A stretch of DNA of 39,276 nucleotides from Pseudomonadota bacterium (lineage in GTDB: Bacteria > Desulfobacterota > Desulfovibrionia > Desulfovibrionales > Desulfovibrionaceae), in contig JAEXRD010000125.1 of the NCBI GenBank assembly GCA_023438245.1, positions 1 through 39,276 of the forward strand, written 5' to 3'. This document shows, in pieces, positions 7,640 through 15,800 of the stretch (its first letter is position 1; the number at the start of each line of letters is the position of its first letter). The notes beneath the pieces were generated by a model, which was not told the DNA's origin, did no database searches, and saw only the letters and a program-made list of their open reading frames with translations. The position numbers and the translations under genes were made by a program.

Positions 7640-9775
7640 TTACTTCGTGATCCGCACGCGGGTGGAGACGTGCGCCTCGCCGCCGCGCAGGTCCTGCTCG
7701 TCCAGGTGCGAACCGGCGTCCGCGATGAGCTCGTTGTCGCCCACCCACTTGCCGCGGGAGGCCACCTTGCCCATGGTCTGGCCGAAGCCGTGGATGATGC
7801 CCAGGCAGCCGGGCTTGATCTTCTCGGTGAAGCGCACCGGCACGCGCACCTTGCCCGTGCTGGATTCCACCGTCACCGTGGCTCCGTCGGCCACGCCCAG
7901 CTTCTTGCCGTCGACGGGGTTCAGCAGCACGGGGTTCTCGTCGATGCCGGAGACCGGGTCGCGCAGCTGGGCGTTGTTCTGCGACCAGGCCCCGGTGTTG
8001 TTCAGGTAGATGGTGCGGAAGTTGACCAGGATGAACGGGTACTTGTCCTCGTCGCGGCGGAACTCCAGGGGCAGCTCCGGGCTGGGCCAGTTCTGGCCGA
8101 TGTCCTTGTACATCAGCCATTCCAGCTCGATCTTGCCGCTTCCGGTGTTGAACCTGCCCGCGTCCTCGTACTTGCGGAAGCCCACCGTGCCCGGCGACCA
8201 CAGCGCCCCGCCGTCGAGCACCTTCTGCATGCTCATGCCCACGCCGGAGAGCTCGATGTCGTAGTACTCGATGTCGTCCTTGAAGGCGAAGTACTGCGGG
8301 AACAGGCGCTTGCCCAGCTCGATCATGACCCGGTTGGCGTGGCGCGACTCGCCCACGGGCTTGACCACCGGCTGGCACACCGCGGCGGTGTGGCCGTAGT
8401 TGTACCACCAGGGCATGTACAAGAGCTCCCAGCGCTCGAAGTTGGTCTGGTCCGGCAGCACCAGGTCGGCCCACTTCATGGTCTCGGAGGGCAGTATCTC
8501 CGTGACCACGAACAGCTCCAGGGCGTAGTTGCCCTTCTTGTCCTTCAGGGTCATGGCCTTGCGCCACTCGCCGGAGCCCATCTCGCTGAGCGCCGGGTTG
8601 CACTCCGAGGCGAAGAAGACCTTGAGCGTGCCGTCCTTCACGGCCTGGGCCGCGTACCACGTGGGCTCCAGGATGAAGGTGTAGTGGTCGAACTTGGAGC
8701 GGTTGGGGCCGGTGCGGTGGTAGCCCAGTTCCTTCAGGTTCGGGGCCGGGGGCACCGGCTCCACCTTGGCCATGGGCGCGATCTCCGGCATGGGCTGTCC
8801 GCCGGGGTTGTCCAGGTTGCCGGTGAGGACCAGGAAGATGGACCAGGCGTGGCCCCAGTCCATGGCGTTGCCGTACATGATGGACTTGAAGGCGTCGACG
8901 CTGACGCTGGGAGCCTTGGCGCACATCTCCGCCAGCTTGACGATGTCCTTGGCCGGAACCTCGCAGATCCTGCTCATGGCCTCTGGCGTCTTGTCCTTGA
9001 GGAACGCCGCCAGCTTGTCCATGTCGCCCTCGCGCACCCACTTGTCGCAGAAGTCCTTGGCATGCAGCTTCTTCTTCAGCAGGTGGTGGCACATGCCCAG
9101 GAACAGGGCCGCGTCGCCGCCGGGCTTGATGGGAATCCACCAGTCGGCCTTGGAGGCCTCCACCCGGAAGAGGGGATCGATGACGATGAGCTTGGCCCCG
9201 CGCTCCTTGGCGTTCAGGATGTCGCGCGGGACGCAGGCGTCGTCCAGGCAGCCGAAGGGGTGGCGGCCGGAGAGGATCATGATGCCGCCCTTGGGCACGG
9301 TGTAGTACATGGGCGCGATGTGGTGGTTGGGGAAACAGCCGAAGGTGTGCAGGTGGGCCATGATCTTGGCCGAGTCGCAGTGCGGCAGGCCCGTGGAGAT
9401 GAAGCCGCCCACGGCGTTGACGAAGCGCCACTTGGGGTCCGTGGTGGAGTGCGGGAACATGGAGTAGGTGAACTTGTGGCCCTCGCCGCGCTTCATCAGC
9501 TCGCGCAGCTTCTTCTCCATGATGTCCATGGCCTCGTCCCAGCCGATCTCCTTGAACTTGCCCTCGCCGCGCTCGCCCACGCGCTTGAGCGGCTTCTTCA
9601 GGCGTTCCTGGGAGTAGAGCGTGGTGATGCCGGCCATGCCCTTGACGCACATCTTGCCGCGTGCCCGGGGATTGCCCTTGACCTCCTTGACCACGCCGTC
9701 CTCGACGCGGGCCAGGATGGCGCATTCCGCCTTGCACTGGTAGCAGACAGTGGGAATCCATTTGCTCTCATGCAT
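7640..9775 (-). CDS. Molybdopterin (bis-PGD) oxidoreductase catalytic subunit
   Basis: A 711-aa member of the DMSO-reductase superfamily. N-terminal [4Fe-4S] ligands are C11, C14, C18 and C43 (CYQCKAEC, then KMCVKG). The Mo/W-ligating residue is probably Cys133 (STGLPHCDSAK), judged by spacing to other members. The C-terminal dinucleotide-binding domain starts near residue 595 (YPFILVNFRT). There is no twin-arginine signal, so the enzyme is cytoplasmic. Length suits assimilatory nitrate reductase, formate dehydrogenase or acetylene-hydratase-like branches, but I cannot assign a substrate. An unusual Cys/His-rich stretch (HTFGCFPNHH and GCLDDAC, about 143-181) follows the ligand. GGAGGG precedes the ATG. 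It is encoded 126 bp after the ECF-NrtA fusion gene on the same strand. Confidence 0.9.
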   Translation of the reverse strand: MHESKWIPTVCYQCKAECAILARVEDGVVKEVKGNPRARGKMCVKGMAGITTLYSQERLKKPLKRVGERGEGKFKEIGWDEAMDIMEKKLRELMKRGEGHKFTYSMFPHSTTDPKWRFVNAVGGFISTGLPHCDSAKIMAHLHTFGCFPNHHIAPMYYTVPKGGIMILSGRHPFGCLDDACVPRDILNAKERGAKLIVIDPLFRVEASKADWWIPIKPGGDAALFLGMCHHLLKKKLHAKDFCDKWVREGDMDKLAAFLKDKTPEAMSRICEVPAKDIVKLAEMCAKAPSVSVDAFKSIMYGNAMDWGHAWSIFLVLTGNLDNPGGQPMPEIAPMAKVEPVPPAPNLKELGYHRTGPNRSKFDHYTFILEPTWYAAQAVKDGTLKVFFASECNPALSEMGSGEWRKAMTLKDKKGNYALELFVVTEILPSETMKWADLVLPDQTNFERWELLYMPWWYNYGHTAAVCQPVVKPVGESRHANRVMIELGKRLFPQYFAFKDDIEYYDIELSGVGMSMQKVLDGGALWSPGTVGFRKYEDAGRFNTGSGKIELEWLMYKDIGQNWPSPELPLEFRRDEDKYPFILVNFRTIYLNNTGAWSQNNAQLRDPVSGIDENPVLLNPVDGKKLGVADGATVTVESSTGKVRVPVRFTEKIKPGCLGIIHGFGQTMGKVASRGKWVGDNELIADAGSHLDEQDLRGGEAHVSTRVRITK

Positions 9776-9802
9776 AGTGCTGCCCTCCGTTCATGGTATG
9801 CG

Positions 9803-9826
9803 CCCGCGCACCAGTTGGTTCGCGGG
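9803..9826 (-). promoter_or_regulatory. Inverted repeat in the leader of the molybdoenzyme gene
   Basis: CCCGCG (9803-9808) and CGCGGG (9821-9826) flank an inner, partly symmetric ACCAG/TGGT core, 28 bp upstream of the molybdoenzyme ATG. It could be an operator or an RNA hairpin in the 5' leader. Function is inferred from position only. Confidence 0.45.
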
Positions 9827-9864
9827 TGTCCCTATGAAGGTGGAGCGCTGCGGAGACGGAAAAG

Positions 9865-9885
9865 TTCCCGAAATCGACACGGGAA
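9865..9885 (-). promoter_or_regulatory. Inverted repeat just after the sigma-fusion gene
   Basis: TTCCCG (9865-9870) and CGGGAA (9880-9885) are separated by 9 nt, 17 bp past the stop of the ECF fusion gene. On the minus strand the second arm is followed by CTTTTCC, which could form a weak terminator. GGGAAC in that arm also resembles an ECF -35 core, but I could not find a convincing -10 at the right spacing. Confidence 0.4.
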
Positions 9886-9901
9886 ATGTGAAAAACGTGA
9901 C

Positions 9902-11299
9902 CTAGGCCGTGGCGGCGAATTCCGGATGGGCGAAACCCTCGGCGGAGCATTCCGGCGGCAGCACGCCCGCGTCCCTGGCCATGCGGGCGAAGGCGTCCAT
10001 GCGGCCCTGGTCGGGGCAGAGGTCGTCGAAGCTCACGGTGCGCTCCTCCAGCACCTGCCGGGCCAGGTCCGGCTCGATGCCGGTGCAGGCCGCCTGCGTG
10101 GCCGCGGCGAACCCGGTGTCGCGGCGCACGCGGTCGCGCGCGGCCAGCAGCAGGCGCATGTAGGCCTTGAGCTCGTCGCCCCGGCGCTCGGCGAACTCCC
10201 GGCGCACGGCCAGGATGCAGCAGAGGTGGCCGGGCATGATGTCGGCGGTGCGCACGAGCCGCTCGCCCAGGCCCAGGCTGGCGCACTTGGCGCTCCAGGG
10301 CTCGGCGCAGAAGAACCCGCCGATGGCGTTGTGGCGCATGGAGGTCAGCATGGCCGAGGGGTTCACCACCGTGGTGGGCAGGCAGTCCAGCTGCGGCAGC
10401 TCCTCGGCGATGCGGCGCAGGAGCACGGCGTGGGTGGAGCGCCCGTCCGGCAGGCCCAGGCAGCGGTGGCGCACCGGGCTGGTGGACACGCACAGCGCGC
10501 TGCCGTCGTGGTGGCCGTCCAGGACATAGAGCAGCGGCGTTCCGGCGTGGCGCAGCCCCAGGGCCAGGGGGGCCATGACGAAGGCGGCGTCCAGCCGCCC
10601 GCGCCCCAGGTCGGCCGCGAGCGCGGTCCAGGACAGGTAGCGCTTTGAGAGCAGCGCCAGGCCGCGGCCCTGGTTCAGGCGGTCGGCGCACATGGCCAGC
10701 AGGTGGTCGGAGATGGGCATGAAGCCGACGCGGAACAGCCCCGGCCCGCGGAACCGGGAGAGCAGCCCCTGCAGCCGGGGCCTGGCGGTGAACAGACGCT
10801 TCTTCACCGTGCCCTCGGGCAGGCCGCAGGCGCTGGCCACCTCCGGCACGGACAGGCCCCGGCGGTAGTGCAGGCGGCAGACCTCGCGCAGGGCCAGGGG
10901 CAGGGTCTCCAGGGCCGTGTCGAAGGCCGCGAAGAGCTGTGCGGCGGCCAGGGCGTCTTCCGGCCCGGGCCCCGGGGCCGGGGGCAGCAGGCCCGCGTCG
11001 GCCAACTGTTCGAGGGACTGCTCCGGCGGGTGCTCGTGCGCCTGGCGCGCGCAGTTGGAGCAGAGGATGGACGCGATCCAGGCGGGCAGCGCGGCGTGCT
11101 GGCGCAGGTCCGGAAGCCTGGCGTAGGCGGTGAGGAAGGCCTCCTGCACGGCGTCCTCGGGCGGAACGCCGCGCGGCAGCCTGCGCCTGGCCAGGCGCAC
11201 GGCCCAGGGGTAGAGCCGCTCCACGATGCGATCCCAGGCCCCGCGCTCTCCGGCGAGGGCCTGCTGCACTGTTGCGGCCATGAACAGGGATTCTGCCAT
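9902..11299 (-). CDS. ECF sigma factor fused to an NrtA/NasS-like ligand-binding domain
   Basis: A single 465-aa frame holds two unrelated modules. Residues about 20-88 are sigma-70 region 2 (PPEDAVQEAFLTAYARLPDL, then the PAWIASILCSNCARQ helix). Residues about 125-180 are region 4 with its helix-turn-helix (GLSVPEVASACGLPEGTVKK). Residues about 188-450 resemble a periplasmic-binding fold of the NrtA/NasS/CmpA group: FMPISDHL, GRLDAAFVMAPLALGL, the hallmark GGFFCAEPW (EPW 333-335), and ILAVRREFAER. There is no signal peptide or membrane helix, so the sensor should be cytoplasmic, as in NasS. The ATG at 11299 has GGAGGGG at good spacing. No anti-sigma gene is adjacent. I infer a one-component sigma factor gated by a small anion such as nitrate or nitrite and acting on the downstream genes. 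Confidence 0.85.
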   Translation of the reverse strand: MAESLFMAATVQQALAGERGAWDRIVERLYPWAVRLARRRLPRGVPPEDAVQEAFLTAYARLPDLRQHAALPAWIASILCSNCARQAHEHPPEQSLEQLADAGLLPPAPGPGPEDALAAAQLFAAFDTALETLPLALREVCRLHYRRGLSVPEVASACGLPEGTVKKRLFTARPRLQGLLSRFRGPGLFRVGFMPISDHLLAMCADRLNQGRGLALLSKRYLSWTALAADLGRGRLDAAFVMAPLALGLRHAGTPLLYVLDGHHDGSALCVSTSPVRHRCLGLPDGRSTHAVLLRRIAEELPQLDCLPTTVVNPSAMLTSMRHNAIGGFFCAEPWSAKCASLGLGERLVRTADIMPGHLCCILAVRREFAERRGDELKAYMRLLLAARDRVRRDTGFAAATQAACTGIEPDLARQVLEERTVSFDDLCPDQGRMDAFARMARDAGVLPPECSAEGFAHPEFAATA

Positions 11300-11341
11300 G
11301 CGGACCCCTCCAATTCGGGGTATGGGGGGCGCTTCATGTCT

Positions 11342-11398
11342 AATGTAATACAGTATTGGTGTGCGTCAATATGTTACAATAAGCATAGGTGCTGTCAA
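11342..11398 (-). promoter_or_regulatory. Two overlapping sigma70-like promoters for the ECF fusion gene
   Basis: In an AT-rich patch unlike its surroundings, the minus strand carries TTGACA (11393-11398) with TAACAT 16 bp downstream (11371-11376). A second TTGACG (11364-11369) has TACATT 16 bp downstream (11342-11347). Both point at the sigma-fusion gene, which starts 43 bp past the nearer -10. This suggests housekeeping expression of the regulator. Confidence 0.5.
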
Positions 11399-11560
11399 TG
11401 TGCTTGAAATATAAGGGGACTTGCTTGTCGTGCGCCAGTCGTTTTGCGGGCGTCCCGGACGATGGTGTATTGGCCTTTGCTATCAGGAAACATTCTTATG
11501 GCGGCGGGCAACACAACGAAAAATGGCCTGTCTCCGTAAAACGCAGGCGCTTGATCGTTC

Positions 11561-11612
11561 TGATTGAGCTGGAGGGATTTGAACCCACGGCCTCTTGAAT
11601 GCCATTCAGGCA
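11561..11612 (-). pseudogene. 3' half of a tRNA-Ala(GGC)-like sequence
   Basis: Read on the minus strand, the segment has an anticodon-arm-like CCTGA-ATGGCAT-TCAAG with GGC in the anticodon position, then a T-arm (GTGGG TTCAAAT CCCTC, one mismatch) and an acceptor-like CAGCTCA ending in ATCA instead of CCA. The layout matches the 3' half of bacterial tRNA-Ala(GGC). No D-arm or matching 5' acceptor (expected GAGCTGG) lies upstream, so it is not a functional tRNA. Such 3' halves are typical scars of integrase-mediated insertion. Confidence 0.6.
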
Positions 11613-11660
11613 GAGTGTCGCGCATGCCCTAAAAATTATTGGTTTTTTGCCTGCACTACC

Positions 11661-11684
11661 AAAAACGTCCCTCCCGGGACTTTT
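11661..11684. terminator. Small bidirectional terminator-like hairpin
   Basis: GTCCC (11667-11671) pairs with GGGAC (11676-11680) around a 4-nt loop. The stem is flanked by AAAAAC on the left and TTTTG on the right, giving a short terminator form readable on either strand. The 5-bp stem is weak. Confidence 0.4.
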
Positions 11685-12093
11685 GTCGTGCGGATTTGTC
11701 GTGCACGTGAGCGCCAGCGAAGAGGACATGACTTCGTGAACCGGGCCGAATTGCTCCGAGAGGGACGGCCCTTGCACCTGGGCCAGGGTGGAGCCCCTTG
11801 GTCGGGTGAGGCAGGGAAGGGGCTCGCGGACAGCGGTGAAGGCGAGAAAATCTCCGCCGCCGCTTGCCGGTCAAGCGCAGAAACCCATCCGCCATTTCGC
11901 AGAGGACGGTCCCGAACCTTCAGCATCGGAGGGGCAAGCATTTCTCCGGCTGCGCTGGCTTGGGCATCCTGGGCGCAGTTCCTGGATTCGATCAAGGCGG
12001 GCACGGCAACGATCCGGCATCAAAGGGATTTATGCCTGTGCTTGGTTGGCCTCTCGCTTCCGGCCCTCAGCTGGCGGCCGACCCTGGCGGCGA

Positions 12094-12822
12094 CTATCGC
12101 GCCGGATTTGCGACGGCGATGTCCAGCCCCTTCGCGGTCGGGGAAAGGTTGGGCCTGCCGCCCTGGGGGGCTTTCGTGTCGGTGAAGTTGAACACCACGC
12201 GGAGCCTGTCGGGTTGGCCGCCGGTGACCACCCGCGCGATGAAACTGCCCTCGAAGCGGTGGGACGCGGAGGTGGAGTTGCTCCAATCCCCGCGCAGATC
12301 CACGACGAGCCGCGTCGGGTGGGCCATCCAGAAGGAGGTAACCTTGCCCACCGGCTTGCTGGTGGAAAGATGCGCGATGACCTCGTCGTAGGTGGTGGTG
12401 AACGTCAGCCCGCGCAGTTCGCTCACGCCCTCGTGGGGCCGGGCACGGGATCTCAGAAACTCCTCGCGCTCCTTCGCCAGCCGTTCCACCTCGGCCGCTT
12501 CGCTGCTGGACCCGCGGTGGGCCTTCTGCTCCAGGGCGGCCTCCACCGAGAGCACGTCGCGGATCACCTTCCTGCGGATGATGTGCTCCACATCGTGCTC
12601 TGCGCTTATCCCAAGATCCGCCAGCCGGGCGACGGGGTCCGAACTGGACGCGTTGCCGGGCTGGGTTGAGGCTTCCATGATGACCCTGTAGTCCACCAGG
12701 AACGTTCCGAGGTCGCCCCACAAGGTGAACACGAAGACCACTCCCGCTGCGCCAAGCCAGATCAGGAAGAGCAGGATGTAGAGTCTCCGGAAGAGAAATG
12801 TCAGCACGCCAGCGCTCCGCAT
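12094..12822 (-). CDS. AMIN-domain membrane-anchored protein, T6SS-associated
   Basis: A 242-aa protein encoded directly after tssM (13-bp gap). A basic N terminus leads into one transmembrane helix (about residues 13-35, LYILLFLIWLGAAGVVFVF), then a charged, probably coiled periplasmic region (about 80-130). The C-terminal AMIN-like domain (about 135-242) contains SFWMAHPTRLVVDLRG and RVVTGGQPDRLRVVFNF. AMIN domains target periplasmic proteins to the cell wall. I chose the ATG at 12822 because it begins the TM helix and follows tssM with a GGTGG ribosome site; a longer frame would overlap tssM. A role in tying the T6SS membrane complex to peptidoglycan is inferred. Confidence 0.75.
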   Translation of the reverse strand: MRSAGVLTFLFRRLYILLFLIWLGAAGVVFVFTLWGDLGTFLVDYRVIMEASTQPGNASSSDPVARLADLGISAEHDVEHIIRRKVIRDVLSVEAALEQKAHRGSSSEAAEVERLAKEREEFLRSRARPHEGVSELRGLTFTTTYDEVIAHLSTSKPVGKVTSFWMAHPTRLVVDLRGDWSNSTSASHRFEGSFIARVVTGGQPDRLRVVFNFTDTKAPQGGRPNLSPTAKGLDIAVANPAR

Positions 12823-12835
12823 ACAGTCCACCCGT

Positions 12836-15800
12836 TCATCGCTGCCAGCATTCGCAGATGGATTCCGGCGTTGCAATGGGAACGATGTCCAGCAGGCCAA
12901 TGGCCGGGCCTGCCCCCTTGATCGTGTAGCCGACGGTCATAGTCCGGACGCCCAGATCGATCAGGGCCTTTTGCTGGGCGGGGAAGTCCGAGGGAGTGAA
13001 GGTCTTGGAGCCGTCCCGGAAATCCTTCAGGAACAGGGCGAAGCCGTGCGGCCCCTCGTACACCTTGGTGGCCGTGATGCCGGAGAACTGGACGGAGAGG
13101 GTCGTGGCGCCGCACTCGTCCGGCTTCCAGTTGAATATGCGCGATTCCTGGTAGTTGAAGTTGTTCAGCACCTGCTGCTCGCTTCCACAGTCCAGTGCAA
13201 GCCTGGTCGCATGCGGATCTTCCCTGGCATCCTTGTTCACGGTGGTGGGAATCGTGGACAGCGTCACCTTGTACAGGGGCTGTTGCTGCTGGACGCCGCG
13301 CGCGCCCTCGTCCAGGAAGTAGAAGAAGTCGTCGAAGAACGGGAAGGTGACGCCATAGACGCTCTGCTGCGCCCAGCCCCTTGAGTCGCGCCGCAGGAAG
13401 GACTTGCCCGGTCCCTTGACGAAGGCGTTGACCACGCCGCCCTTGCCGAAGAGCTTCTCGCGCAGCTTCTCGGCGGGCACGTGCTCTATCTCACCCAGTA
13501 CCTGCCCTTCCCAGAGCTCCTGGAGCTCGCAGGCCGCCTCCATGGTGATGACGTACACGATGTAACGCAGCGGCCCGGTCACAAGGTCCCAGAACAGCCC
13601 GTCGCCGCGGCCCTTCACGCCGATGATGGACTTGAGCGTGCCGATGGCCTGCGAGGCCTCGGCCAGGGGGCTCTTCCTCGTCGGCTGGGCCGGTGCCTGG
13701 GCGGCGGCGCCCTGCTGGTCCACGGGCGTGCCGCCCGAGCCTTGGTACAGCGCCGCGGCGCTGCGGAAGGCGTCCTTGCGGCTATCGGCGTAGTGGCCCA
13801 TGTCGCCCAGCACGGACATGAAGACTTCCAGCTTCTTCGCGGCCTCCACGCGCTTCTCGACGCTCTGGGCCAGATTGCCGCCAAGATCGGCCACGGCCTT
13901 GCGCAGGAAGTCCTCGGCCTGCCCGGAAACCCCGGCAAGCCCCTTGATCTTTCCGGCCTTGTACTGGGCCAGTATGGAGTTGAAGTAGGCCACCTGCCCC
14001 ACCCAGTCCGGCGGCGGCGCGAGGTCCTTGAGCGGTGCGAACTCGGCGTGCATGCGGGTCAGCAGATCGTAATAGGGGTTGTCTACCGTGGACATGCGCA
14101 CGGCCATGTCCCGGTAGTCGGTGACGGTGAGCAGCTGTCCCTCGCCCACGTGGAAGCGCTCGGCGAACTGGTACCAGGCGGAATAGAACGACTCCGCGTA
14201 CCAGCCCCAGAAGCGCTTCTCATGCCGGTCGAACTCCGTGGGGTCCTTGAGCGCGCTGCGCAGTTCGCCCAGGAAGGACTTCAGCATTTCGCGCCCGGCC
14301 GTGGTGTAGGCGGGCGGAACGTAGGCGTCGCCGTCCAGCGGAACCTGCGGCCCGCCCCAGAAGTCGCGGAAGGTCACCGGGGAAAGCGTGGGCTCGTCGT
14401 TGGCCCAGCCCACCAGCCAGCGGAAGTCCGCGCCCTTGAGGCTCAGCACCTTGGCCAGGTCGGCCTCGAGCTGGAGCTGCTGCTCCCGCAGCTTCTCCCG
14501 GTCGGCCGTCCAGAGCACGTAGGCGATGTAGTTCTCGCCCAGATAGGACATGAGGCCCTGGTTGAAGCCCGGTACCGCCGCGCTCAAGGTCGGCACCGAG
14601 GGGATGCGCCGCTTGGCCAGCGTCGCGAAGTCGTCTCCGGCGCGTTCGCGCTTGATCAGGTCGATGCGCCAGACCAGCAGCGACACGAATTCGCTGGTGA
14701 GCCGTTCCTCTGCATTGCCCTGCAACTGGCTGACGGCCTGGTGCAGATGGGCGTCCAGCGGATCGAGCAGCAGGGTCTTGAACTGCTCGCAGTACACGGC
14801 CTGGATGCGGCTCTGGGCCTCCAGGCTGATGTCCAGGCCCATGCGGGGAATCCACCAGTTGGAGTTCAGCGCCTCAAGCGTCTGGATGCGCTGCCGGAAC
14901 GAGGCCAGCTGGACGAGCCGGTCGTCCAGCCGCGCCGAGTAGGTCGGCTTTTTGGGAAAGGCCGAATACAGGTCGTTCATGGCCCGCATGTTGCCGATGT
15001 AGGACAGGCTCAGCAGCCCGCAGAGGAAGAGAAGGGCCAGCAGCCAGGCGATCATGCCCAGGTTGCGGGTCAACAGCTTCCAGCGCAGGTACTCCAGCAT
15101 GGGGGTGAACAACCCCCTGTCGCGCGGCAGCACCTTTGCGAAGAAATCATGCAGGAACAAACCCCGGTTGGTTCCGGGCAGCTGCTTGCCCACGCCCTCC
15201 AGTGAGGCCAGCCCGCTCAGGAATTCCGAGCGCAGTTCGCCGTTCTGCCTGCCGCTGGAGAAGAACATGCCCCGGAAGAGCGGCGCCTCCTGGTAGGGGT
15301 TGTCCTGGAAAACAGCCTGGGCGAAGGCCTTGAGCCCCGGAGCGAGCCGGACGAGTTCCTCGGAGAAGAGCAGGAACGCCGGGTCGAAGCGCGACGTCCC
15401 GTCGAGCAGCACAAGGCGCAGGATGCGCAGGCGCTCGGTGACGCTTTGCACCGTCTTGTCCACGAACTCTTCCGGGCCGTCCAGCAGGGCCTCGTTCACC
15501 AGGCCCATGGCCTGGTTCAACGCCGGTTCGGGCAGCACCTCCGCCAGGCCCTTGACCCCGAAGATGAGATCGATCTTGGTGACCAGCACATACACCGGGA
15601 AGCGCGCGCCCAGCACGCGCATGAGCGTGTCCACGCGGCGGCGGATGCTGCGTCCGTACTCGGCCAGGGCGTCCAGGTCGGCGGCCAGCAGGTGCTCCGC
15701 CGGAAGCGTCACGATCAGGCCGTTGAGCGGCTCACGCCTGCGGTATTTGGCCAGCAGGGTCAGAAAATGCTCCCATTCCTCCTTGTCGCGCGACTCGTCC

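Larger units (their letters stand above)
11300..12093. other. Non-coding boundary region
   Basis: This 794-bp stretch holds no gene I can support. Frames here lack domain signatures, ribosome sites and consistent strand bias. The left third (about 11340-11700) is clearly richer in A+T than the rest of the window and contains the ECF-gene promoters, a tRNA-Ala-like 3' fragment and a small hairpin. The right part (11700-12093) is GC-rich without recognisable content. It separates the sigma/molybdoenzyme cassette from the T6SS cluster. Confidence 0.6.

Noticed and set aside
7077..9761. 894-aa fusion of ferredoxin with upstream sequence
   Set aside because: The upstream part is an out-of-phase reading of the molybdoenzyme gene; the ferredoxin has its own AGGAGG site and ATG at 7628.
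9902..11299. Sigma factor and binding protein as two genes joined by a sequencing frameshift
   Set aside because: The frame is continuous across the junction (about residues 180-190), no ribosome site or start candidate with a signal peptide precedes the binding domain, and codon style is uniform.
11561..11640. A complete tRNA gene
   Set aside because: Only the anticodon arm, T-arm and 3' acceptor are recognisable. No D-arm or complementary 5' acceptor strand is present and the CCA end is missing.
11595..12185. 196-codon plus-strand frame in the gap left of the T6SS
   Set aside because: No domain pattern, no ribosome site, starts in the tRNA-like fragment and ends inside the AMIN gene on the opposite strand.
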